Source: a virus
IMG/VR virus record: IMGVR_UViG_3300027969_000080
Coordinates: 1 to 64,000 of that record
Reading direction: 5' to 3' (one strand)
DNA: 64,000 nucleotides
Of this stretch, positions 1 to 5,075 are shown piece by piece. Below the pieces are notes generated by a model, which saw only the letters and a program-made list of their open reading frames with translations, was not told the DNA's origin and did no database searches. The translations under genes were made by a program, and so were the position numbers. Numbering within the stretch: the stretch's first letter is position 1; each line of letters opens with the position of its first letter.

Positions 1-2
1 AT

Positions 3-79
3 GCCCTGGTAGCGCAATTGGTAGAGGCAATGGTCTAAGAAGCCATCAAGTGCGAGTTCGAATCTCGCCTAGGGCACCA
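3..79 (+). tRNA. tRNA with anticodon AAG (nominally Leu)
   Basis: A seven-pair acceptor stem (GCCCTGG with CTAGGGC), a discriminator A and an encoded CCA are visible. The anticodon arm has a five-pair stem and the loop CTAAGAA, giving anticodon AAG. The T arm GCGAG/CTCGC with TTCGAAT loop is intact. The variable region is short, unlike normal tRNA-Leu, so the amino-acid identity is uncertain. The D-arm region has an extra base. Confidence 0.75.
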
Positions 80-90
80 AACAAATTTAC

Positions 91-169
91 GCCCCGCTGG
101 ACAAATCTGGCAAAGTCGCTTCTCTCAAAAGGAAGAGTTCTCTCGGTTCGACTCCGAGGCGGGGTACCA
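91..169 (+). tRNA. tRNA with anticodon CAA (nominally Leu)
   Basis: Acceptor GCCCCGC pairs with GCGGGGT (first pair G-U), followed by A-CCA. The anticodon stem CTTCT/GGAAG holds the loop CTCAAAA, giving CAA. The T stem CTCGG/CCGAG is perfect. The variable region is only six bases, so this is a class I shape although CAA would be read as leucine. Confidence 0.7.
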
Positions 170-174
170 ATTAT

Positions 175-266
175 GGAGAGTAATGCAGGTGGGATGGTCC
201 GCCGACGAGCCTTGAAAACTCGGTTCTCAGAAATGGGATGGGGTTCGACTCCTCTGCTCTCCGCCA
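175..266 (+). tRNA. tRNA-Ser(TGA)
   Basis: Class II tRNA with long variable arm. Acceptor GGAGAGT/GCTCTCC, discriminator G, CCA encoded. Anticodon loop CTTGAAA gives TGA, with one C-A mismatch closing the stem. A second Ser(TGA) gene lies at 5463-5552. Confidence 0.88.
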
Positions 267-270
267 AATT

Positions 271-418
271 TCAAGCTAGACGATAAGATCGAGTCCCAAA
301 TAATCTAGCACAGTCGGGGTTGGCTGTGTGACACCGCACACGATTATGAGGTAGTCTAAACTCTTTTATGCGAGACAAACTAGTGAGGCTGTGTAACGAC
401 AGATAGCTAGCTGCTTGA
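271..418 (+). ncRNA. Candidate end-paired structured RNA
   Basis: This 150-base stretch has no reading frame. Its ends can pair (TCAAG at 271-275 with CTTGA at 414-418, then CTAG with CTAG, with a three-base bulge). Inside are short hairpins such as CACAG...CTGTG and GTGTG...CACAC. It lies directly after tRNA-Ser and resembles other end-paired RNAs in the tRNA cluster. The helix is short, so the call is weak. Confidence 0.3.
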
Positions 419-426
419 AAACTTAT

Positions 427-1074
427 TCATGGTTTACGAAACCACCAGAAGCATCCTTGTACAAATAGTTGTGCATTGTATGCTTTTGCTATGTTATCAA
501 CTAATTCAGGATTGACACCTGGAAGCCTTCTTCGTTTTTCTCTGATATCAGGTTGCTCAGAATCGTTTATCCATTCTTCAGATTTATAATCGTGGCCGCA
601 TACTATGCCACCACTGCGAACTTTTGTGCTCCAGTACATGGCATTATCTGCGCCACAATCATCAAAGTATAAATCGCATTGAGTATTAGAAAATACATCA
701 GTCATATTTTTGTTTTCATGTTGAAAATGAATACGGTGTAGGTCAATCTTATCTTTCATGTGTTTAGTATTATGCATGAACCAATCTTCAGTCGTTAATT
801 CTTCTAGCGGGCGATCATGCCAGAATTCAGTAGAACCGTCTGGTAAAGTAGTATGTCCATCTGATATAAAATCTTCTAATACAATGAAGGTTGCATCGGA
901 TCTTATTTTATTCATTAGTACTATACTACCGCCGATGAAACTACCTAGTTCAATAACTACCGGATTAGGCGGTAATGTAGTCACTAAAGCACTAAGAGAT
1001 AATTGTTCATTTGCGCTCATAGCACAAAATGGTACATGTAAGTTATCCCATGTGGCATTTTTAATGTATATCAT
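427..1074 (-). CDS. Class I SAM-dependent methyltransferase-like protein
   Basis: A 215-residue protein with a Rossmann-type SAM-binding motif (VVIELGSFIGGS, about residues 39-50), an acidic DLYFDDC strand near residue 134 and a GGIVCGHDY segment near 155. This is the layout of Methyltransf_24-type enzymes; the substrate is unknown. The frame stays open upstream into the opposite-strand tRNA-Phe, but the ATG at 1074 is preferred because it starts five bases after a GATAAATA late-promoter box and avoids the tRNA. It is the only minus-strand gene inside the tRNA cluster. No Shine-Dalgarno sequence is visible, so the mRNA may be leaderless. Confidence 0.72.
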   Translation of the reverse strand: MIYIKNATWDNLHVPFCAMSANEQLSLSALVTTLPPNPVVIELGSFIGGSIVLMNKIRSDATFIVLEDFISDGHTTLPDGSTEFWHDRPLEELTTEDWFMHNTKHMKDKIDLHRIHFQHENKNMTDVFSNTQCDLYFDDCGADNAMYWSTKVRSGGIVCGHDYKSEEWINDSEQPDIREKRRRLPGVNPELVDNIAKAYNAQLFVQGCFWWFRKP

Positions 1075-1079
1075 AAATT

Positions 1080-1087
1080 TATTTATC
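1080..1087 (-). promoter_or_regulatory. T4-type late promoter box
   Basis: GATAAATA on the minus strand, matching the T4-like late consensus TATAAATA in seven of eight bases, five bases upstream of the methyltransferase ATG. Confidence 0.5.
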
Positions 1088-1117
1088 GTGCAGCTTTGGC
1101 TGTGTGAAAACCTATAA

Positions 1118-1194
1118 GCCATAGTAGCTCCAATCGGTAGAGCAGCGGACTGAAAATTCGTGTGTTGCTGGTTCAAATCCAGCCTATGGCACCA
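1118..1194 (+). tRNA. tRNA-Phe(GAA)
   Basis: Acceptor GCCATAG/CTATGGC, discriminator A, CCA encoded. Anticodon loop CTGAAAA gives GAA. The T arm GCTGG/CCAGC is perfect. Confidence 0.92.
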
Positions 1195-1201
1195 AGTATC
1201 T

Positions 1202-1276
1202 CTCGCTATAGTTCAACGGATAGAACGATTCTCTCCTAAAGAATAGATATAGGTTCAATTCCTATTGGTGAGACCA
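1202..1276 (+). tRNA. tRNA-Arg(CCT)
   Basis: Acceptor CTCGCTA/TGGTGAG with two wobble pairs, A-CCA tail. Anticodon stem ATTCT/AGAAT and loop CTCCTAA give CCT, reading AGG. Only seven bases follow tRNA-Phe, so the two are probably cotranscribed. Confidence 0.9.
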
Positions 1277-1334
1277 ACATATACATAGTTTATGCACAAT
1301 AAGTATATAGTTACTGTGTAATAAGACAAAAGTA

Positions 1335-1364
1335 TTGACTGGACCTAAACAGACTAAATATTAG
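1335..1364 (+). promoter_or_regulatory. Weak sigma-70-like promoter
   Basis: TTGACT and TATTAG separated by 18 bases, upstream of the small membrane-protein gene at 1385. Both boxes are imperfect compared with the other early promoters of the window. Confidence 0.3.
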
Positions 1365-1384
1365 TTTGTGAAAGGAACAAAAAT

Positions 1385-1624
1385 ATGGAAGCAATGAACA
1401 AAGGATTCGCCATCGCAGGCGGTTTTCTAAGTAGCGTTTTAGACTTAGGTGTAAAACTTTTAGCGGTAGGTGTTATTCTACAAATCATCTTCGGAGCAGC
1501 AGTACCATTCATCGGATTGGATATTCTTGCTAACGTGATTAAATTCATCACAGCACTTGGTAGCCAAGGCTTAGTTGGATTGGTTGCGATCGGAGTTTTA
1601 GGTTGGTCTTTCAACCGTAAGTAA
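1385..1624 (+). CDS. Small hydrophobic membrane protein
   Basis: A 79-residue protein dominated by hydrophobic segments (roughly residues 25-42 and 62-74, plus a third near 44-58) and ending in a basic NRK tail. I do not recognise a family. The ATG at 1385 follows AAAGGAAC at good spacing. It has its own terminator at 1651-1670, so it is a single-gene unit between tRNA genes. A role in the host or virion membrane is only a guess from composition. Confidence 0.75.
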   Translation: MEAMNKGFAIAGGFLSSVLDLGVKLLAVGVILQIIFGAAVPFIGLDILANVIKFITALGSQGLVGLVAIGVLGWSFNRK

Positions 1625-1650
1625 AACTACGATAACACACTCTCACAAGA

Positions 1651-1670
1651 ACCCGCTAGTCGGGTTTTTG
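1651..1670 (+). terminator. Rho-independent terminator
   Basis: Stem ACCCG/CGGGT with a five-base loop followed by TTTTTG, directly downstream of the small membrane-protein gene. Confidence 0.8.
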
Positions 1671-1676
1671 TTTGGC

Positions 1677-1705
1677 TTGACAATAATTCAGTTATGTGTT
1701 ATAGT
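1677..1705 (+). promoter_or_regulatory. Sigma-70 promoter for tRNA-Arg(CCG)
   Basis: TTGACA, 17-base spacer, TATAGT. The -10 box ends eight bases before the mature tRNA 5' end, so the primary transcript has almost no leader. Confidence 0.75.
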
Positions 1706-1712
1706 TATGTAT

Positions 1713-1787
1713 GGGTCGTTAGTGCAATGGATAGCATACAAGTTTCCGATACTTGTGATGCAAGTTCGATTCTTGCACGACTTACCA
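1713..1787 (+). tRNA. tRNA-Arg(CCG)
   Basis: Acceptor GGGTCGT pairs with ACGACTT using two G-U pairs at the end; A-CCA tail. Anticodon stem CAAGT/ACTTG with loop TTCCGAT gives CCG, reading CGG. The two terminal G-U pairs are unusual. Confidence 0.88.
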
Positions 1788-1830
1788 AGAGTAAATAAGA
1801 TTAGTGACAACAACAGAAAAGGAGTTTAGT

Positions 1831-2391
1831 ATGACTGTTCTAGCACTAGATATTTCAGGAGTTCCAAGACAATGGATCTCGCACGATGACGCGATCACAT
1901 ACCACGCAAAAGATGCGGTAGCATGGAGCATGGGTGAAGTTGTGGCTAAGTATCGTGGAGGTTTTCAAAACACCGGAGACCAAAGTTATATCGAAACTAC
2001 CAGTATCATTGCTGTTAAAGGTCACGGATTCAACCCATACAAGCATGCCAATGTAGCATTGACTAACAGGACATTGTTTGGACGGGACCGACAGGTGTGT
2101 GCATACTGTGGTAAACATCACGGTAACTATCATCACTTAAGCAGGGACCATATTGTCCCTAAATTTTTAGGTGGTGAGAACACTTGGATGAATGTTGTTA
2201 CTGCATGTAAAGAATGTAACAGTAAGAAAGGTCATAAGACATTGAAAGAAGCCCGCATGGAACTTCTGTATGCGCCTTATGTTCCTAATCATTACGAAAA
2301 CATGATTTTACAACATCGTAACATCCTTGCTGACCAGATGGATTACTTGCTATCAGGTGTTCCAAAGCACAGTAGGATTCTACTAAACTAG
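1831..2391 (+). CDS. HNH endonuclease
   Basis: A 186-residue protein. The C-terminal half carries a full HNH module: a CAYCGK zinc knuckle (about residues 90-95), DHIVPKFLGG (about 108-117), and CKECNSKKG (about 129-137), i.e. paired CxxC motifs bracketing the His-containing catalytic turn. The N-terminal 80 residues are unassigned and could bind DNA. The ATG at 1831 follows AAAAGGAG. It sits alone between tRNA genes, as free-standing homing endonucleases do in T4-like phages, so a homing role is likely. The palindromic promoter at 2388-2421 starts at its stop codon. Confidence 0.85.
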   Translation: MTVLALDISGVPRQWISHDDAITYHAKDAVAWSMGEVVAKYRGGFQNTGDQSYIETTSIIAVKGHGFNPYKHANVALTNRTLFGRDRQVCAYCGKHHGNYHHLSRDHIVPKFLGGENTWMNVVTACKECNSKKGHKTLKEARMELLYAPYVPNHYENMILQHRNILADQMDYLLSGVPKHSRILLN

Positions 2392-2413
2392 GTTGACATA
2401 AAAATCAACCTAG
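2388..2413 (+). promoter_or_regulatory. Perfect inverted repeat over a promoter
   Basis: CTAGGTTGA and TCAACCTAG form a perfect nine-base inverted repeat with an eight-base spacer. It includes the -35 box and runs to two bases before the -10 box of the next promoter. Operator for a dimeric repressor, or hairpin ending the HNH transcript; it has no T-tract. Confidence 0.45.
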
Positions 2414-2421
2414 TGTATAAT
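2393..2421 (+). promoter_or_regulatory. Consensus sigma-70 promoter for tRNA-Thr/Asn
   Basis: Perfect TTGACA, 17-base spacer, perfect TATAAT. The -35 box overlaps the end of the HNH gene region. Confidence 0.85.
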
Positions 2422-2468
2422 TCATCTAAATAAACATAGTAGTGAGTAACATCACTACTATTAAAATT

Positions 2469-2543
2469 GCCCGATTGGCTCAGGGGTAGAGCAACCGCCT
2501 TGTAAGCGGTAGGTCGTCTGTTCGAATCAGACATTGGGCACCA
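2469..2543 (+). tRNA. tRNA-Thr(TGT)
   Basis: Acceptor GCCCGAT/ATTGGGC, A-CCA. Anticodon stem ACCGC/GCGGT, loop CTTGTAA, anticodon TGT. All arms are canonical. Confidence 0.94.
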
Positions 2544-2551
2544 ATTTTTAT

Positions 2552-2627
2552 TCCCCAGTAGCACAGCGGTAGTTGCAGTTGACTGTTAATCAACGTGTCG
2601 GTGGTTCGATCCCATCCTGGGGAGCCA
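2552..2627 (+). tRNA. tRNA-Asn(GTT)
   Basis: Acceptor TCCCCAG/CTGGGGA, discriminator G, CCA. Anticodon stem GTTGA/TCAAC, loop CTGTTAA, anticodon GTT. Confidence 0.94.
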
Positions 2628-2650
2628 AATATCTTTGTTAAGCATTCTGC

Positions 2651-2679
2651 TTGACAATAAATCAATTATCCTCTATAAT
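2651..2679 (+). promoter_or_regulatory. Consensus sigma-70 promoter for tRNA-Arg(TCT)
   Basis: TTGACA, 17-base spacer beginning ATAAAT, then TATAAT. All twelve box positions match consensus. Confidence 0.87.
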
Positions 2680-2700
2680 AGAGACTACTTAGAATTTAAT

Positions 2701-2775
2701 CTGGCGTTAGTTCAACGGATAGAACAGTAGCCTTCTAAGCTATAGATAGAGGTTCGATTCCTCTACGCCGGACCA
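2701..2775 (+). tRNA. tRNA-Arg(TCT)
   Basis: Acceptor CTGGCGT/ACGCCGG, A-CCA. Anticodon loop CTTCTAA gives TCT, reading AGA, a codon common in this AT-rich genome. Confidence 0.92.
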
Positions 2776-2810
2776 AATGATATAGTTGTAAAAATACAAC
2801 AAGAAAGTAT

Positions 2811-2839
2811 TTGACAATAAATGGATGTGGTGTTATACT
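2811..2839 (+). promoter_or_regulatory. Sigma-70 promoter for an intergenic RNA
   Basis: TTGACA, 17-base spacer starting ATAAATGG, then TATACT. No tRNA or credible gene follows before the next promoter at 2959, so its product is the candidate RNA at 2859-2957. Confidence 0.8.
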
Positions 2840-2858
2840 ACATGCATAAGTTGAAAAT

Positions 2859-2957
2859 CTGTTTAAAACACAGTATGACGTAGGTTGATGCTACCGTAAG
2901 GTAGACTGATACAGAGTAAAAGGCTAGTGGAAATCATACATTAAACTAGCTAAACAG
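2859..2957 (+). ncRNA. Candidate end-paired RNA with its own promoter
   Basis: CTGTTTA at 2859-2865 pairs perfectly with TAAACAG at 2951-2957 and closes a 99-base segment. Inside are the hairpins CTACC-GTAA-GGTAG (2891-2904) and GCTAG...CTAGC (2923-2950). The only ATG frame after the promoter is 13 codons. The closing helix stops one base before the -35 box of the next promoter. Function unknown. Confidence 0.45.
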
Positions 2958-2958
2958 G

Positions 2959-2987
2959 TTGACAATAAATGGTGCTTATGATATAAT
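2959..2987 (+). promoter_or_regulatory. Consensus sigma-70 promoter for RNA and tRNA run
   Basis: TTGACA, 17-base spacer starting ATAAATGG, then TATAAT. The transcript would carry the structured RNA at 3141-3224 and the tRNA-Glu/Tyr/Asp series. Confidence 0.87.
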
Positions 2988-3140
2988 CATAGTATGAGTT
3001 GAGAAATCAACAGGTTGTTTCAAAAAGCGAGACACGCTAGCGATAGCAAAAAGTCAAGCAGGAAACATTAAATGAGCAGGTCTCAGCCAAATGTTCTTTA
3101 AAATTTTATTTTCGTATAGACCCTGTTTAAGTTACAGGGA

Positions 3141-3224
3141 TCTATATGTAAACATGCTTCAGCGGGATAGACCGTGATGGATAGTTCTGTTTCGTACAGT
3201 ATCCGAAGTGTGTTTTCATATAGA
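3141..3224 (+). ncRNA. Candidate end-paired small RNA (20-position closing helix)
   Basis: Bases 3141-3160 pair with 3205-3224 over twenty positions with one T-T mismatch and two G-U pairs. The enclosed loop holds two small hairpins, CGG...CCG and GGATA/TATCC with CTGT/ACAG. A competing hairpin just upstream (TATAGA-CCCTGT at 3115-3126 with ACAGGG and TCTATA to 3146) uses the same TCTATA strand, so two folds exclude each other. The RNA ends six bases before tRNA-Glu. Size and end-pairing recall Y RNAs, but no family is recognised. Confidence 0.55.
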
Positions 3225-3229
3225 TATTT

Positions 3230-3305
3230 GCTCAGTTCGTCTAGAGGCCTAGGACAACGCCCTTTCACGGCGTGAACAGGGATTCGAATTCCCTACTGAG
3301 TACCA
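3230..3305 (+). tRNA. tRNA-Glu(TTC)
   Basis: Acceptor GCTCAGT/ACTGAGT (G-U first pair), A-CCA. Anticodon stem ACGCC/GGCGT, loop CTTTCAC, anticodon TTC. Confidence 0.92.
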
Positions 3306-3310
3306 AGTTC

Positions 3311-3394
3311 GGAGACATGGCAGAGTGGTTGATTGCAACAGACTGTAAATCTGTCCTTAATTGCGCGGTGGTTCGAATCCATCTGTCTCCACCA
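3311..3394 (+). tRNA. tRNA-Tyr(GTA)
   Basis: Class II tRNA. Acceptor GGAGACA/TGTCTCC, A-CCA. Anticodon stem ACAGA/TCTGT, loop CTGTAAA, anticodon GTA, then a long variable arm. Confidence 0.93.
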
Positions 3395-3401
3395 TATAAT
3401 T

Positions 3402-3479
3402 GCTTCGTTAGCATAGCTGGCCTAATGCGCTACCCTGTCACGGTAGAGATCAGGGGTTCAAATCCCCTACGAGGCGCCA
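3402..3479 (+). tRNA. tRNA-Asp(GTC)
   Basis: Acceptor GCTTCGT/ACGAGGC, discriminator G, CCA. Anticodon stem CTACC/GGTAG, loop CTGTCAC, anticodon GTC. Confidence 0.93.
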
Positions 3480-3486
3480 AATTTTT

Positions 3487-3557
3487 GCGCTGGATTGACA
3501 TTGCGAGTTGGATTTGAAGCCAAACGCAGACAGGTTTGATTCCTGTCAGGTGCACCA
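3487..3557 (+). tRNA. Degenerate tRNA-like element, anticodon unclear
   Basis: A normal T arm (ACAGG/CCTGT with TTTGATT loop), a mismatched acceptor (GCGCTGG/CAGGTGC, one G-A) and an encoded A-CCA are present. The D region lacks the GG of a D loop. The anticodon stem is only TTGG/CCAA with an eight-base loop ATTTGAAG, so neither TTG (Gln) nor TGA (Ser) can be read confidently. At 71 bases it is the shortest of the series. It may be a pseudo-tRNA or a diverged Gln tRNA. Confidence 0.5.
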
Positions 3558-3560
3558 AGT

Positions 3561-3739
3561 TTTGTAAGTGTAGATGTTGAGAAAGCATGGTGTCGAAAGC
3601 CATGTGAGAGAATGGTACGAGTCCAACAAAATTGCAACGCTCAAGTATCAACTATTACTACGTACCTCTATCCTGTCGGCCGCTTTAAAGAAAATACAGG
3701 TAGAATGGTAGCAATGAGTGAGGTGCTACTACTTACAAA
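3561..3739 (+). ncRNA. Candidate end-paired structured RNA
   Basis: TTTGTAAGT at 3561-3569 pairs perfectly with ACTTACAAA at 3731-3739, and the helix continues with GTAG/CTAC after a one-base bulge. The 179-base interior holds a CATGG...CCATG hairpin near 3587-3605 and a CCTGT...ACAGG pair near 3671-3700. It fills the gap between a tRNA-like element and tRNA-Gly. No open frame of note. Confidence 0.5.
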
Positions 3740-3747
3740 TTAATCAT

Positions 3748-3821
3748 GCGGGGTTCGTAAAATGGCATTACCTTAGCCTTCCAAGCTAAAGTCAGGAGTT
3801 CGATTCTCCTACCCCGCTCCA
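3748..3821 (+). tRNA. tRNA-Gly(TCC)
   Basis: Acceptor GCGGGGT/ACCCCGC, discriminator T, CCA. Anticodon stem TTAGC/GCTAA, loop CTTCCAA, anticodon TCC. Confidence 0.93.
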
Positions 3822-3827
3822 TAATGT

Positions 3828-3856
3828 TTGACATATATCTATCAATGATATATAAT
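3828..3856 (+). promoter_or_regulatory. Consensus sigma-70 promoter for tRNA-Leu(TAA)
   Basis: Perfect TTGACA, 17-base spacer, perfect TATAAT, fourteen bases before the tRNA. Confidence 0.87.
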
Positions 3857-3869
3857 AGTGAAATGAAAT

Positions 3870-3954
3870 GCGACTGTGATGAAATAGGTAGACATAGTAG
3901 ACTTAAAATCTACCGCCGAAAGGTGTACCGGTTCGATTCCGGTCAGTCGTACCA
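3870..3954 (+). tRNA. tRNA-Leu(TAA)
   Basis: Class II. Acceptor GCGACTG/CAGTCGT, A-CCA. Anticodon stem GTAGA/TCTAC, loop CTTAAAA, anticodon TAA; long variable arm CCGCCGAAAGGTG. Confidence 0.93.
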
Positions 3955-3955
3955 T

Positions 3956-4108
3956 AATATAGTGTATTCTTGTCAAAATGTTATAGGGATATAGCCTACC
4001 CTATATATAAAAGAAAGTGCTGCATATATAGATTACTTTGAATAATCTATGAACGAGGATGCACCACAAGGTACGGTGTTATGACATACACTGGGAGTAT
4101 ACTATATT
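3956..4108 (+). ncRNA. Candidate end-paired structured RNA (14-pair helix)
   Basis: Bases 3956-3969 pair with 4095-4108 over fourteen consecutive positions including two G-U pairs. Inside are TATAGGG...CCCTATA and a perfect ATAGATTA/TAATCTAT hairpin with a seven-base loop CTTTGAA, itself inside a TGCAT/ATGCA helix. The loop looks like an anticodon loop (TTG) but there is no T arm. It separates tRNA-Leu from tRNA-Met. Unknown family. Confidence 0.55.
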
Positions 4109-4117
4109 ATGGTAATT

Positions 4118-4194
4118 GCCTTCATAGCACAATTGGTTAGTGCAAACGACTCATAATCGTTAGGTTACTGGTTCGAGTCCAGTTGAAGGCACCA
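4118..4194 (+). tRNA. tRNA-Met(CAT)
   Basis: Acceptor GCCTTCA/TGAAGGC, A-CCA. Anticodon stem AACGA/TCGTT, loop CTCATAA, anticodon CAT. Elongator Met or lysidine-type Ile cannot be separated by eye. One of two CAT tRNAs. Confidence 0.9.
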
Positions 4195-4229
4195 GATATT
4201 ACGGAGAGTGACAGTTTATGCAACTGTAG

Positions 4230-4237
4230 CATAAATA
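4230..4237 (+). promoter_or_regulatory. T4-type late promoter box
   Basis: CATAAATA, 18 bases upstream of the PD-(D/E)XK nuclease ATG. Unlike most plus-strand genes, this unit has a late-type box. Confidence 0.5.
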
Positions 4238-4255
4238 CATTCATAGGAGATTGAC

Positions 4256-4699
4256 ATGAATGTAAATGAAAAAGGTACTGTAGGTCTGATTGAGGTTATC
4301 AGAGACCTAACAAAAAAAGGATATGAGTGTTTTACCCCAATTCACGACTATAGCAAAGTAGATTTGATTGCGATGGCTAATTCTTGGGAAACATTTAAGA
4401 TTCAAGTAAAGTATCGGACTACTTTTAGGAATAGAATAGAAGTAGGTTTTAACTCAGTAGTCAATGGGAAAAAAGTCCCGATGGATTTGACTGCAATTGA
4501 CGGGTGGGCAATTTATTGTCCCGAGTTAGATAAAGTCGTTTATGTTCACAAGAGTGAAGTAAACATAGAATTAGGTGGCTTTAGTTTTAGATTAGAGCCG
4601 GGAAAAAACACATTCAATACTAGCGACGGTAAGACTAGATTGAAATTGTTTGATGAATACGGAGATGTGGCCGAGTGGTCTAAGGCAGCAGGTTGCTAA
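4256..4699 (+). CDS. PD-(D/E)XK homing-type endonuclease
   Basis: A 147-residue protein with a compact PD-(D/E)XK fold signature: GTVGLIEVIRDL helix (residues 7-18), VDLIA with D36, and FKIQVKY with Q50 and K52. This is the pattern of the I-Ssp6803I-type family (PDDEXK_5), tRNA-intron homing nucleases. The ATG at 4256 follows TAGGAGA. The last thirteen codons and the stop are encoded by the first 39 bases of tRNA-Ser(GCT), so the protein C-terminus reads the acceptor, D arm and anticodon region. No intron is visible in the tRNA, so it is free-standing. Homing at tRNA loci is inference. Confidence 0.75.
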   Translation: MNVNEKGTVGLIEVIRDLTKKGYECFTPIHDYSKVDLIAMANSWETFKIQVKYRTTFRNRIEVGFNSVVNGKKVPMDLTAIDGWAIYCPELDKVVYVHKSEVNIELGGFSFRLEPGKNTFNTSDGKTRLKLFDEYGDVAEWSKAAGC

Positions 4700-4752
4700 C
4701 CTGTCGTGTCAAGTAATTGGCACCGTGAGTTCAAATCTCACCGTCTCCGCCA
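4661..4752 (+). tRNA. tRNA-Ser(GCT)
   Basis: Class II. Acceptor GGAGATG/CGTCTCC, discriminator G, CCA. Anticodon stem CAGGT/ACCTG, loop TGCTAAC region giving GCT; long variable arm. Its 5' part overlaps the end of the upstream nuclease gene. Confidence 0.92.
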
Positions 4753-4774
4753 AAGATTTTTAACAAGGAAAAAT

Positions 4775-4936
4775 ATGAAACCAAACAAGACTTTTAAAAT
4801 GAGTAAGTCATTCAAACGATTGACTAGGACACTACCATTCAATACTGGTGATCAACGACATGCATTCAAGCGAATGATGATTGATGCTCAATTGATGGGT
4901 GGAGTACGCCCGGCTAGAGAAAAGTCAGAGAAATAA
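4775..4936 (+). CDS. Small basic protein of unknown function
   Basis: A 53-residue protein rich in Lys, Arg and Met. The ATG at 4775 follows AACAAGGAAA at good spacing; a longer frame upstream would begin inside tRNA-Ser and is rejected. It lies between tRNA-Ser and tRNA-Cys in the same direction. No family recognised; the charge suggests nucleic-acid contact but that is only composition. Confidence 0.6.
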   Translation: MKPNKTFKMSKSFKRLTRTLPFNTGDQRHAFKRMMIDAQLMGGVRPAREKSEK

Positions 4937-4939
4937 TAT

Positions 4940-5017
4940 GTAGGGATGGCGGAGCGGCCCAACGCAACTGTCTGCAAAACAGTAACACCGCGAGTTCAAA
5001 TCTCGCTCCCTACTCCA
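4940..5017 (+). tRNA. tRNA-Cys(GCA)
   Basis: Acceptor GTAGGGA/TCCCTAC, discriminator T, CCA. Anticodon stem ACTGT/ACAGT, loop CTGCAAA, anticodon GCA. It starts four bases after the stop codon of the small basic protein. Confidence 0.92.
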
Positions 5018-5025
5018 AGTAAAGG

Positions 5026-5054
5026 TTGACAACAAACCTAAATTGTTGTATAAT
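5026..5054 (+). promoter_or_regulatory. Consensus sigma-70 promoter for the tRNA-Lys leader
   Basis: Perfect TTGACA, 17-base spacer, perfect TATAAT. Expected start near 5061, about 20 bases before the micro-ORF at 5082 and 110 bases before tRNA-Lys. Confidence 0.87.
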
Positions 5055-5075
5055 AAATTTTTTAACGAAAGAGGT

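Noticed and set aside
427-1176. Longer methyltransferase starting at 1176
   Set aside because: It would run through the opposite-strand tRNA-Phe; the ATG at 1074 has a late box.
2834-2881. 13-codon frame after the promoter at 2811
   Set aside because: The ATG lies two bases after the -10 box, before transcription would start, and there is no ribosome-binding site.
3993-4060. tRNA-Gln(TTG) inside the RNA at 3956-4108
   Set aside because: Only the anticodon-like hairpin is present; there is no T arm or CCA-bearing acceptor.
4256-4752. Group I intron within tRNA-Ser around the nuclease
   Set aside because: tRNA-Ser is contiguous and no P3-P7 core motifs were seen.
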